Source: Marinobacter lipolyticus (GTDB taxonomy: Bacteria > Pseudomonadota > Gammaproteobacteria > Pseudomonadales > Oleiphilaceae). From it: a stretch of DNA of 41,514 nucleotides. The notes beneath the pieces were generated by a model. It was not told the DNA's origin. It saw only the letters and a program-made list of their open reading frames with translations, and did no database searches. The translations under genes were made by a program, and so were the position numbers. Each line of letters begins with the position of its first letter. Position 1 is the stretch's first letter. Below are positions 31,502 through 38,941 of this stretch, piece by piece. The DNA lies in the NCBI RefSeq assembly GCF_018424605.1, contig NZ_QTKT01000017.1:1-41514 (forward strand), in the 5' to 3' direction.

Positions 31502-32140
31502 TCAGACGTCCTTCTGCTTGGTGCCGAAGATTTTGTCGCCGGCATCACCAAGTCCGGGAAGGATATAGCCTTTCTCGTTCAGGCGCTCGTCAATTGAGGC
31601 CGTATAGATGGACACGTCCGGATGCGCTTCCAGTACTTTCTCCACACCCTCGGGGGCGGCCACCAGAATCAGCGCTCGGATTTCGGTGCTGCCGGCCTTC
31701 TTGAGCAGATCAATGGTGGAGATCAGTGAGCCGCCGGTGGCGAGCATCGGGTCGATGATCATGGCCAGCCGCTGGTCCAGTTCGCCCACCAGCTTCTCAA
31801 GGTAGGTGCTGGCTTCCAGGGTCTCCTCGTTGCGGATTTGTCCCACCACGCTGACGCGCGCGCCGGGGATCAGGCTGAGCACGCCATCGAGCATACCCAT
31901 GCCGGCACGGAGGATCGGCACGATGGTCACTTTCTTGCCCTGGATCTGCTCGATCTTCACCGGGCCGGCCCAGCCCTCGATGGTCTTTTCCTGCAGCGAA
32001 AAATCCTTGGTGGCTTCGTAGGTCAGCAGCGCGCCAACTTCCTGTGCCAATTCGCGAAAATTCTTGGTGCTGATGTCCGCGCGGCGCATCAGACCGAGTT
32101 TGTGGCGGATCAGAGGGTGTTTGACCTCGTGGATGGGCAT
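31502..32140 (-). CDS. upp: Uracil phosphoribosyltransferase
   Basis: The 212-residue enzyme makes UMP from uracil and PRPP. It starts at ATG 32138-32140 ([19 protein letters not shown]), with AAAGGTGA 5 nt upstream. A longer in-frame reading from 32185 would run over the predicted promoter. Signatures are [15 protein letters not shown], the PRPP loop [20 protein letters not shown] and the uracil-binding C terminus [17 protein letters not shown]. Length and motifs are normal for the family. It is first in the upp-uraA-methyltransferase operon and divergent from flhA across 200 bases that also hold the flhA sigma-54 site. Confidence 0.97.
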   Translation of the reverse strand: MPIHEVKHPLIRHKLGLMRRADISTKNFRELAQEVGALLTYEATKDFSLQEKTIEGWAGPVKIEQIQGKKVTIVPILRAGMGMLDGVLSLIPGARVSVVGQIRNEETLEASTYLEKLVGELDQRLAMIIDPMLATGGSLISTIDLLKKAGSTEIRALILVAAPEGVEKVLEAHPDVSIYTASIDERLNEKGYILPGLGDAGDKIFGTKQKDV

Positions 32141-32184
32141 GGCGTCACCTTTTGTCTGTCTGCTGTGTCGGAGTAAATGGCGCA

Positions 32185-32213
32185 AGGATACCGTATCTGG
32201 AAGGTCGCGTCAG
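32185..32213 (-). promoter_or_regulatory. Possible sigma-70 promoter of upp
   Basis: On the minus strand CTGACG (32213-32208) and TATCCT (32190-32185) are 17 bases apart, each matching four of six consensus positions. The expected start near 32178 would leave a leader of about 38 bases. Confidence 0.4.
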
Positions 32214-32241
32214 GCACTGAAAAGTGAAATCCCGTAAGGGC

Positions 32242-32258
32242 TGGTACGGATCTTGCCC
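32242..32258 (+). promoter_or_regulatory. Sigma-54 promoter of flhA
   Basis: CTGGTACG-N4-TTGCC has GG (32244-32245) and GC (32256-32257) at the correct spacing. It lies 83 bases before the flhA start and restarts flagellar transcription after the upp-uraA insertion. Confidence 0.8.
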
Positions 32259-32340
32259 ATACTCCTGCATACGATGCGTCAGCGTCATAATTTCGACCAA
32301 ACGACTGCCGGCAGGCAAGGCACGCGGAGACATTCCAGGC

Positions 32341-34509
32341 ATGGACAGAGCTTTAGTCCTGAATAACGTCAAATCCCTGACGCGGGGAAACCTGGGCATT
32401 CCCATCATGCTGATGGGGCTGCTGGGTATGATGATCCTGCCCATGCCGGCGTTCATGCTGGACGTGTTCTTCACCTTCAACATCACCCTGTCCATCGTCA
32501 TTCTGCTGGTGTGTGTCTACGCCCTGCGGCCGATGGAGTTTGCCTCGTTTCCGACGGTGCTGCTGGTCGCCACGCTGCTGCGGCTGGCGCTGAACGTGGC
32601 GTCCACCCGCATTGTACTGCTCAACGGGCACGAAGGCGGAGACGCCGCCGGTAAGGTGATCGAATCGTTCGGTGCGGTGCTGATCGGCGGTAACTACGCC
32701 GTGGGCCTGGTGGTGTTCGCGATCCTGATGATCATTAACTTTCTGGTGGTTACCAAGGGTGCCGGCCGTGTTTCCGAGGTCAGCGCCCGCTTTACGCTGG
32801 ACGCCATGCCCGGCAAGCAGATGGCCATTGATGCCGACCTGAACGCCGGCCTGATCAACCAGGAAGAGGCCAAGCACCGCCGTGGCGAGATCGCCCAGGA
32901 GGCTGACTTCTACGGTTCCATGGACGGTGCCAGCAAATTCGTCAAGGGCGACGCGGTGGCCGGGCTGTTGATTCTCGCCATCAACATCATTGGCGGCGTG
33001 GCCATCGGCATGTTGCAGCATGGCCTGGATTTCGGCACCGCCATGCAGAACTACGCCCTGCTGACCATTGGTGACGGCCTGGTGGCGCAGATTCCTTCGC
33101 TGCTGCTGTCCACCTCCGCTGCGATCATGGTCACCCGGGTAACCTCCAGTCAGGACATGGGCGGGCAGATTCTGCAGCAGATGTTCAGCGCCCCCAAGGC
33201 ACTGGGTATTGCGGCGGTCATTCTGATCATCCTCGGCCTGATTCCGGGCATGCCGCACCTGGCGTTTCTTGGTCTGGGCGGAATCGCTGCGGGTGCGGCC
33301 TACCTGATCTGGAAGCAGGAGCGGCAGACCGTTGAGGAAGACGGCGCCTTCCCGGTGCGCAGTGGCGGTGCCCGACCGGCCGGCCGCGATGTGCCGCCCG
33401 GGGTGGAAGGTGCAGAGCAGGGGCAGGCGCTGCCAGCACCCGGAGAGAACCGGGAACTGGGCTGGGACGATGTGGCCACGGTGGACATCGTCGGGTTGGA
33501 AGTGGGCTACCGGCTGATCCCGCTGGTGGACAAGTCCCAGGGTGGTCAGCTGTTGAGTCGCATCAAGGGTGTCCGCAAGAAGCTGTCCCAGGACCTGGGT
33601 TTTCTGATGCCGTCGGTACACATTCGCGACAACCTGGATCTGATGCCCAACGTGTATCGCATCACCCTGATGGGGGTCACCCTGGCCGAGGCGGAGATTC
33701 ACCCGGACCGGGAGCTGGCCATCGATCCGGGTCAGGTGTTCGGCAAGATCGAAGGAATTGAAGGCAAAGACCCGGCCTTTGGTCTGGACGCCTGCTGGAT
33801 CGAACCGGACCGGAAGGATCAGGCCCAGACCCTTGGGTACACCGTGGTGGATGCCAGTACCGTGGTGGCGACGCATCTTAACCAGGTGTTGCAGAAGCAC
33901 GCCCACGAACTGCTCGGCCATGAGGAAACCCAGAAGTGGCTGGACCAGCTGGAGAAGGTGTCGCCCAAGCTGGCGGAAGAGCTGGTGCCCACCACCATTT
34001 CCATCAGCCTTCTGCTGAAGGTGTTGCAGAACCTGTTGAAGGAAGAGGTGCCGATCCGCGATATGCGCTCGATTGCCGAGGCCATCGTCAATGTGCACCC
34101 GCGCAGCCAGGACCCCAAGTTGCTCACCACGGTGGCCCGTCAGTCACTGCGGCGGATGATTGTGCAAAGCATCTGTGGCAACGAGCAGGAGATCCCGGTT
34201 ATCACCCTTGATCCGGACTTGGAACAGTTATTGCTGAAGTCCATGCAACAGAGTCAACAATCCGGCGGTCAGGAAGACATCGGGCTGGTGCTGGAACCGA
34301 ACATGGTGGAGAAGCTGCAACGCTCGTTGCAGGAAAGCGTCCAGCGCCAGGAGATGCTCGGAAAGCCAGCGATCCTGCTGGTGTCGGGCCCGCTGAGGCC
34401 GGTGCTGGCGAAGTTCGCCAGTTTCGGGGTGGAAAGGCTGCACGTGCTTTCCTACCAGGAGATTCCGGACAACAAACAGATCACCATTGTGGCGTCCGTG
34501 GGCCAGTAA
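32341..34509 (+). CDS. flhA: FlhA, flagellar export gate and substrate-docking protein
   Basis: The 722-residue protein has eight transmembrane segments in its first half. The FHIPEP signature region includes TVLLVATLLRLALNVASTRI, and the cytoplasmic loop contains GRVSEVSARFTLDAMPGKQM and AEAKHRR-like text reading NQEEAKHRRGEIAQEADFYG. The large C-terminal domain forms the nonameric ring that docks chaperone-substrate complexes. The start ATG 32341 has GGAGA 10 nt upstream and begins MDRALVLNNVKSLTRGNLG. An in-frame GTG at 32224 lies upstream of the sigma-54 site and is rejected. It begins the flhA-flhF-fleN-fliA block. Confidence 0.98.
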   Translation: MDRALVLNNVKSLTRGNLGIPIMLMGLLGMMILPMPAFMLDVFFTFNITLSIVILLVCVYALRPMEFASFPTVLLVATLLRLALNVASTRIVLLNGHEGGDAAGKVIESFGAVLIGGNYAVGLVVFAILMIINFLVVTKGAGRVSEVSARFTLDAMPGKQMAIDADLNAGLINQEEAKHRRGEIAQEADFYGSMDGASKFVKGDAVAGLLILAINIIGGVAIGMLQHGLDFGTAMQNYALLTIGDGLVAQIPSLLLSTSAAIMVTRVTSSQDMGGQILQQMFSAPKALGIAAVILIILGLIPGMPHLAFLGLGGIAAGAAYLIWKQERQTVEEDGAFPVRSGGARPAGRDVPPGVEGAEQGQALPAPGENRELGWDDVATVDIVGLEVGYRLIPLVDKSQGGQLLSRIKGVRKKLSQDLGFLMPSVHIRDNLDLMPNVYRITLMGVTLAEAEIHPDRELAIDPGQVFGKIEGIEGKDPAFGLDACWIEPDRKDQAQTLGYTVVDASTVVATHLNQVLQKHAHELLGHEETQKWLDQLEKVSPKLAEELVPTTISISLLLKVLQNLLKEEVPIRDMRSIAEAIVNVHPRSQDPKLLTTVARQSLRRMIVQSICGNEQEIPVITLDPDLEQLLLKSMQQSQQSGGQEDIGLVLEPNMVEKLQRSLQESVQRQEMLGKPAILLVSGPLRPVLAKFASFGVERLHVLSYQEIPDNKQITIVASVGQ

Positions 34510-34570
34510 CGGTAACGGATGACAAAGCGGACAACGCAGGCACGGCGTTGCCGGTGGAGGACGAGGCATC

Positions 34571-35857
34571 ATGAAAGTAAAACGTTTTTTTGCACAGAGC
34601 ATGGCAGAAGCCCTGAAACAGGTGCGGGAACAGATGGGCCCGGACGCCGTGATTCTCTCCAACCGCCGGGTGGACGGTGGCGTCGAAATTGTGACGGCAC
34701 TGGATTATGACGAAAACATGGCGCGCCAGCGCCTGGGTGACCAGGCCCGGGAGGCCACCAACGGGTCCCGGCTGGCGGAAATGCAGGTGGAACAGCATCG
34801 CCGACTGGAGCAGGAGCTGGGCCGTTCCCGTGACCGCATCCGCGAGGTGCGTGAAAAGCGCGCCAGCGTGGGAGCGGGCTATACCGGCGGCGCGGCGCTG
34901 ATCGAGGATGCCTCGCCAGAGCCCGAGCTGGAGATCGGCCGGTCCGCCGTGGCGGGTGGCGGCTACTCGGATGAGCTGGCACAGATGCGTGCTGAAATCA
35001 GCTCACTGCGTGATCTGATGGGAGCGCAACGGCCTGAGCCCGCCAAGCCGGCGTCCAATGCGGTACAGCAGCGACTGTCCGAGCGTCTGCAGGAATTCGG
35101 TCTTGGTCTCGAACTGGCCAATTCCCTGTCGCGCCGGCACAACGGGGGTCGCCTGGAAGATGGCTGGAAACAGTCCCTGAAAATGCTTGCCACCGGCGTG
35201 AAAACCGCCCGTCAGGAGTGGCTGGATCAGGGCGGGGTCTTTGCCTTGGTAGGGCCGACCGGTTCCGGCAAGACCACCACCATCGGCAAACTGGCTGCCC
35301 GCCACGTGTTGCGCCACGGTGCAGATTCCCTGGCCCTGGTGACCACTGACCGTTACCGCGTCGCCGCCCACGAGCAGCTGTTCGTGTTCGGTCGCATTCT
35401 TAACGTGCCGGTGCGGGTGGTGGATGAGAGCCATTCACTCGACGATATTCTCGACGAACTGTCAGATCGCCACCTGGTGCTGATCGATACGGCCGGCCTG
35501 ACCAGCTCCGATAAAGGCTATGAGCAGCAACTGTCCGAGCTGGCCCGCAGCCATCATCGGATTCGTACCCATCTGGTGGTTTCTGCAACCAGTCAGCCGC
35601 GCATCATGAAATCCGTCTGGCATTGCTATAAGATGGCAAATCTTGCGGGTTGCGTGATGACAAAAATCGACGAAGCCCTGACACTGGGTGAGTCTCTGGG
35701 GTTTGTCATGGAGTCTGGCCTGCCGGTAGCCTATTACACCGACGGACAGAAGATCCCCGAAGACCTGCACCACGCCGAAGCGGTACCGCTGGTTCGGCTG
35801 GCCGTGGAGCGGCTGAAAACACTCCAGCAACAACAGGCGGTAGCAGAGGGTGCCTGA
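34571..35857 (+). CDS. flhF: FlhF, SRP-type GTPase for polar flagellum placement
   Basis: The 428-residue protein has the basic FlhF N-terminal domain (MKVKRFFAQSMAEALKQVRE, GPDAVILSNRRV), a variable linker (about 65-165) and the N and G domains of an SRP GTPase. The P loop is GPTGSGKT (228-235), followed by LALVTTDRYRVAAHEQL, the G3 region LVLIDTAGL, and CVMTKIDEALTLGESLGF. FlhF marks the cell pole and recruits FliF there. The start has GAGG nearby, 61 bases after flhA. A sigma-54-like sequence in that gap has wrong spacing, so it is probably cotranscribed with flhA. Confidence 0.97.
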   Translation: MKVKRFFAQSMAEALKQVREQMGPDAVILSNRRVDGGVEIVTALDYDENMARQRLGDQAREATNGSRLAEMQVEQHRRLEQELGRSRDRIREVREKRASVGAGYTGGAALIEDASPEPELEIGRSAVAGGGYSDELAQMRAEISSLRDLMGAQRPEPAKPASNAVQQRLSERLQEFGLGLELANSLSRRHNGGRLEDGWKQSLKMLATGVKTARQEWLDQGGVFALVGPTGSGKTTTIGKLAARHVLRHGADSLALVTTDRYRVAAHEQLFVFGRILNVPVRVVDESHSLDDILDELSDRHLVLIDTAGLTSSDKGYEQQLSELARSHHRIRTHLVVSATSQPRIMKSVWHCYKMANLAGCVMTKIDEALTLGESLGFVMESGLPVAYYTDGQKIPEDLHHAEAVPLVRLAVERLKTLQQQQAVAEGA

Positions 35858-35960
35858 TCCGGGTCCCGGACAGTCCGGAGGACGTCGTATCCGCATTGCA
35901 GCATGCGCCGTTGAATAACAACTGAGCCTTCGGTCAAACGTGGCGAGAGAATAATCAAGT

Positions 35961-36773
35961 ATGACAAAACCACATCCGGTACAGGTGATTGCAGTCTCCG
36001 GCGGCAAGGGCGGCGTTGGCAAGAGTAACGTGTCGGTCAACCTCGGTATTGCGCTGGCGCAGAAGGGCCGGCGCGTCGTGTTGCTGGATGCTGACCTCGG
36101 TCTGGCCAACATTGACGTGCTGCTGGGCATCACCGCCAATCGCAACCTCTCTGACGTGCTCGCCGGTGAATGTGAACTGCGGGATGTGCTGGTCACGGGG
36201 CCGGGCGGCATCAAGATCGTGCCCGCCTCCTCAGGCACCCAGCGCATGACCCAGCTGACCGCCATGGAGCATGCGGGTCTGATCAATGCGTTCAGTGATC
36301 TGGGCGATCAGATCGATGTGCTGATTGTCGATACCGCAGCCGGCATCTCCGAATCGGTGGTCAGTTTTCTGCGGGCCTCCCAGGAACTCCTGCTGGTGGT
36401 GTGTGACGAACCCACATCCATCACCGACTGCTACGCGCTGATCAAGCTGATGAACCGTGATTACGGCACCAGCCGTTTCCGCATTCTCGCCAATCAGGTG
36501 CGCAACGAGCAGGAAGGTCGTCACCTCTACGAAAAGCTGACCCGGGTGACCGAGCGGTTTCTCGATGTCGCGCTACAATATGTAGGCATGGTGCCCTACG
36601 ACGAAGCGGTGAAAAAAGCGGTGCAGAGGCAAAAGGCCGTGCTGGAGGTGTACCCGCGCGCCAAAGCGTCGCTGGCGATCAAGGCGCTGGCGGACAAGGT
36701 CGACAATTGGCCATTGCCGACGTCTCCCCGCGGCCATCTCGAGTTCTTTGTGGAGCGACTCGTCGAAGTCTGA
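35961..36773 (+). CDS. fleN: FleN (FlhG), MinD-like ATPase controlling flagellar number
   Basis: The 270-residue protein has the deviant Walker A motif SGGKGGVGKSN (13-23) typical of MinD/ParA, then LLDADLGLANIDVLLG and the switch region LIVDTAAGISESVVSFL, and ILANQVRNEQEG. The C terminus is long and amphipathic (SLAIKALADKVDN, then EFFVERLVEV), likely membrane-targeting. FleN binds FleQ and lowers its activity, which keeps the number of polar flagella at one. The gap to flhF is 103 bases without a clear promoter. fliA follows after 30 bases. Confidence 0.97.
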   Translation: MTKPHPVQVIAVSGGKGGVGKSNVSVNLGIALAQKGRRVVLLDADLGLANIDVLLGITANRNLSDVLAGECELRDVLVTGPGGIKIVPASSGTQRMTQLTAMEHAGLINAFSDLGDQIDVLIVDTAAGISESVVSFLRASQELLLVVCDEPTSITDCYALIKLMNRDYGTSRFRILANQVRNEQEGRHLYEKLTRVTERFLDVALQYVGMVPYDEAVKKAVQRQKAVLEVYPRAKASLAIKALADKVDNWPLPTSPRGHLEFFVERLVEV

Positions 36774-36803
36774 GTTAGATCCTGTCACCGAAAAGCTGGA
36801 CAC

Positions 36804-37547
36804 ATGGCATTGGCGAAAAACCTCGGAATCTACCAGAACACCGGTGAAAGCGGCGCCTCCCGCCTGGTGGAGGAGCACGCGCCACTGGTCAAGAAGATCG
36901 CGCTGCACCTGATGGCCCGCCTGCCGGCCTCGGTTCAGCTCGATGACCTTATGCAGGCGGGGATGATCGGCCTGCTGGAAGCCGCTCAGCGCTACACCTC
37001 CGCGAAGGGCGCCACCTTCGAAACCTACGCCGGTATCCGTATCCGCGGTGCCATGGTGGACGAGATTCGCAAAGGCGACTGGGTTCCCCGCTCGGTCCAT
37101 CGCAATGCCCGCCGAATATCCCAGGCCATCAAGGCCGTCGAAGACCGTTGTGGCCGCGAGGCTCAGGACCAGGAGGTTGCGGAGGAGCTGGGCATCAGCC
37201 TCGACGAATACCATTCCAGCCTCAGCGATGCCAACAGTGGTCGTCTTTTTAGCCTCGATGAGCTCAATGAATCCGGCGACCTGCCGATAGAAGAAACAGA
37301 AGCCAGTGATAATCCGCTGGATGGCATCACGTCTGATGCATTCCGGCGCAGTCTGGCGGAGGCCATCGGCGAGTTGCCGGAACGGGAAAAGCTTGTACTC
37401 AGCCTGTATTACCAGGAGGAGCTCAACCTCAAGGAGATCGGTGCGGTCCTTGGGGTCAGCGAAAGCCGGGTCAGCCAGATTCACAGCCAGGCCGCGCTTC
37501 GTCTCAAGGGGCGCCTGGCAGGTTGGCGGCAGGATTCCGGTGCGTAG
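36804..37547 (+). CDS. fliA: FliA, sigma-28 factor for late flagellar genes
   Basis: The 247-residue sigma factor shows region 2 (APLVKKIALHLMARLPASVQ, LDDLMQAGMIGLLEAAQRY, GATFETYAGIRIRGAMVDEI, RKGDWVPRSVHR), region 3 (ISQAIKAVEDRCGREAQDQE) and region 4 (LPEREKLVLSLYYQEELNLK with GVSESRVSQIHSQAALRLK). It directs transcription of flagellin and motility genes once FlgM has been exported. flgM is not in the window. It is followed by a terminator-like hairpin, so the chemotaxis genes downstream probably have their own start. Confidence 0.98.
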   Translation: MALAKNLGIYQNTGESGASRLVEEHAPLVKKIALHLMARLPASVQLDDLMQAGMIGLLEAAQRYTSAKGATFETYAGIRIRGAMVDEIRKGDWVPRSVHRNARRISQAIKAVEDRCGREAQDQEVAEELGISLDEYHSSLSDANSGRLFSLDELNESGDLPIEETEASDNPLDGITSDAFRRSLAEAIGELPEREKLVLSLYYQEELNLKEIGAVLGVSESRVSQIHSQAALRLKGRLAGWRQDSGA

Positions 37548-37574
37548 GTCCGCCCCTGTTACCCGTCATCACGG

Positions 37575-37615
37575 AGAGCGCCAACGTGTGCTCAGGTTGG
37601 CGCTCTGTAGCTTTT
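37575..37615 (+). terminator. Rho-independent terminator after fliA
   Basis: AGAGCGCCAAC (37575-37585) and GTTGGCGCTCT (37596-37606) form a perfect 11-bp stem with a 10-nt loop. A short TTTT run follows after five bases. It sits 28 bases past the fliA stop. Confidence 0.75.
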
Positions 37616-37734
37616 GGTAACCGGCGCTTTACAACCGGACCAAACACCACACAATAAGCGGTTAAACCGCCGGCCTGCCGCAATTGTGGCAGAAAGATAA
37701 AACGTATTCCGGGTGTTACAAACTGGAGGTCCCT

Positions 37735-38118
37735 TTGGACAAAAACATGAAAATCCTCATTGTGGATGACTTTTCTACGATGCGACGGATCATTAAAAAC
37801 CTGCTGCGTGATCTGGGTTTCACCAACACCGACGAAGCCGACGACGGTAACACCGCGCTGCCGATGCTGCGCAGCGGCAAGTACGATTTTCTGGTAACCG
37901 ACTGGAACATGCCGGGCATGTCCGGGTTCGACCTGCTCAAGGCTGTACGCGCCGATGAAAACCTGAAGACCCTGCCGGTACTCATGGTCACCGCCGAAGC
38001 GAAGCGCGACCAGATCGTGGCGGCCGCCCAGGCCGGCGTCAACGGCTATGTGGTCAAGCCGTTCACTGCCGCGGTGCTTAAAGAGAAGATTGAGAAAATC
38101 TTCGAACGAATTCAGTAA
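37735..38118 (+). CDS. cheY: CheY, chemotaxis response regulator
   Basis: The 127-residue single receiver domain has the acidic pair Asp11-Asp12 ([14 protein letters not shown]), phospho-acceptor Asp56 ([13 protein letters not shown]), Thr86 ([12 protein letters not shown]) and Lys108 ([11 protein letters not shown]). CheY-P binds FliM and reverses the motor; CheZ removes the phosphate. The start chosen is TTG 37735, because GGAGG lies 5 bases before it and the resulting [13 protein letters not shown] terminus matches polar-flagellate CheY proteins as I recall them. ATG 37747 would be 17 bases from that site. cheZ follows after 21 bases. Confidence 0.95.
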   Translation: MDKNMKILIVDDFSTMRRIIKNLLRDLGFTNTDEADDGNTALPMLRSGKYDFLVTDWNMPGMSGFDLLKAVRADENLKTLPVLMVTAEAKRDQIVAAAQAGVNGYVVKPFTAAVLKEKIEKIFERIQ

Positions 38119-38139
38119 CCCGAGGTCGGATGGGCTCTC

Positions 38140-38925
38140 ATGAGCGATAGCAAAAACAACCCCCAGGATCTTGATCCGGAGGTGAAGGAAAAGCTCCGCG
38201 CCCAGGCCAATGCCCTGGTGGAACAGATCGATGCCGGCGAATACGGCCAGGCGATGACGTTGATCAATGACCTGAGTGAGGTCCGCGATCAGAGCCTGTA
38301 CCGGGAAGTCGGCCGGTTGACCCGGAGCCTTCACGAAGCGATTCGCAATTTCCAGATCGACCCCCGTAACGCCGAGCAGCAGGAAGCGCTGTCGATGATG
38401 ACGGACGCCTCCGACCGCCTGGAATACGTGGTTCAGAAAACCGGGCAGGCGGCCAACCGCACCATGGACCTGGCCGAAGACGCCATGCCGCGTGCCCACG
38501 CCATGCGAGACGAGGCCGCGCTGCTGCGGGACGAATGGCAGCGCCTGCGTCGTCGCGAGATGCAGCCGGCGGAATTTCGGGATCTGTACGGCCGGATCGA
38601 TAACTTCTTCGTTACCCTGGCCGGCGACGCCGATCTCATCTGCGGCAACCTGTCCGAGATCCTGCTGGCACAGGATTTTCAGGATCTGACCGGCCAGGTG
38701 ATCCAGAAAGTCACGGCACTGGTCAAGGAAGTCGAGGAACACTTGTTGAGCCTGGTGGTTATGGCCAGCCACGTGGACCAGCTTACCGGCACCGTGCACG
38801 AGCTTGAGGCGAAAGAAATATCGGCCGAACAGGGCGTGGGTCCGCAGATCAAGGCGGAAGAGCGTGAAGATGTAGTAGCGGGTCAGGACGATGTTGATGA
38901 TCTTCTGTCCAGTCTCGGATTCTGA
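38140..38925 (+). CDS. cheZ: CheZ, CheY-P phosphatase
   Basis: The 261-residue helical protein has a long four-helix-bundle core with the catalytic stretch EILLAQDFQDLTGQVIQKVT, where the glutamine after the aspartate is the active residue in CheZ. It ends in a flexible tail leading to the CheY-binding peptide DDVDDLLSSLGF. It dephosphorylates CheY-P to end the motor response. ATG 38140 is used; a nearby ATG at 38130 is out of frame. cheA follows after 16 bases in the same operon. The C-terminal peptide resembles the FliM N terminus and the CheA repeats in this window. Confidence 0.96.
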   Translation: MSDSKNNPQDLDPEVKEKLRAQANALVEQIDAGEYGQAMTLINDLSEVRDQSLYREVGRLTRSLHEAIRNFQIDPRNAEQQEALSMMTDASDRLEYVVQKTGQAANRTMDLAEDAMPRAHAMRDEAALLRDEWQRLRRREMQPAEFRDLYGRIDNFFVTLAGDADLICGNLSEILLAQDFQDLTGQVIQKVTALVKEVEEHLLSLVVMASHVDQLTGTVHELEAKEISAEQGVGPQIKAEEREDVVAGQDDVDDLLSSLGF

Positions 38926-38941
38926 ATCAAGAGGGTAACCC

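Noticed and set aside
32224..32340. Upstream GTG start extending FlhA by 39 residues
   Set aside because: It would start before the sigma-54 promoter at 32242 and lacks a ribosome-binding site; the extension does not resemble FlhA.
34537..34553. Sigma-54-like sequence AGGCACGGCGTTGCC before flhF
   Set aside because: GG (34539-34540) and GC (34550-34551) are separated by nine bases instead of ten, which is normally inactive; flhF is more simply cotranscribed with flhA.
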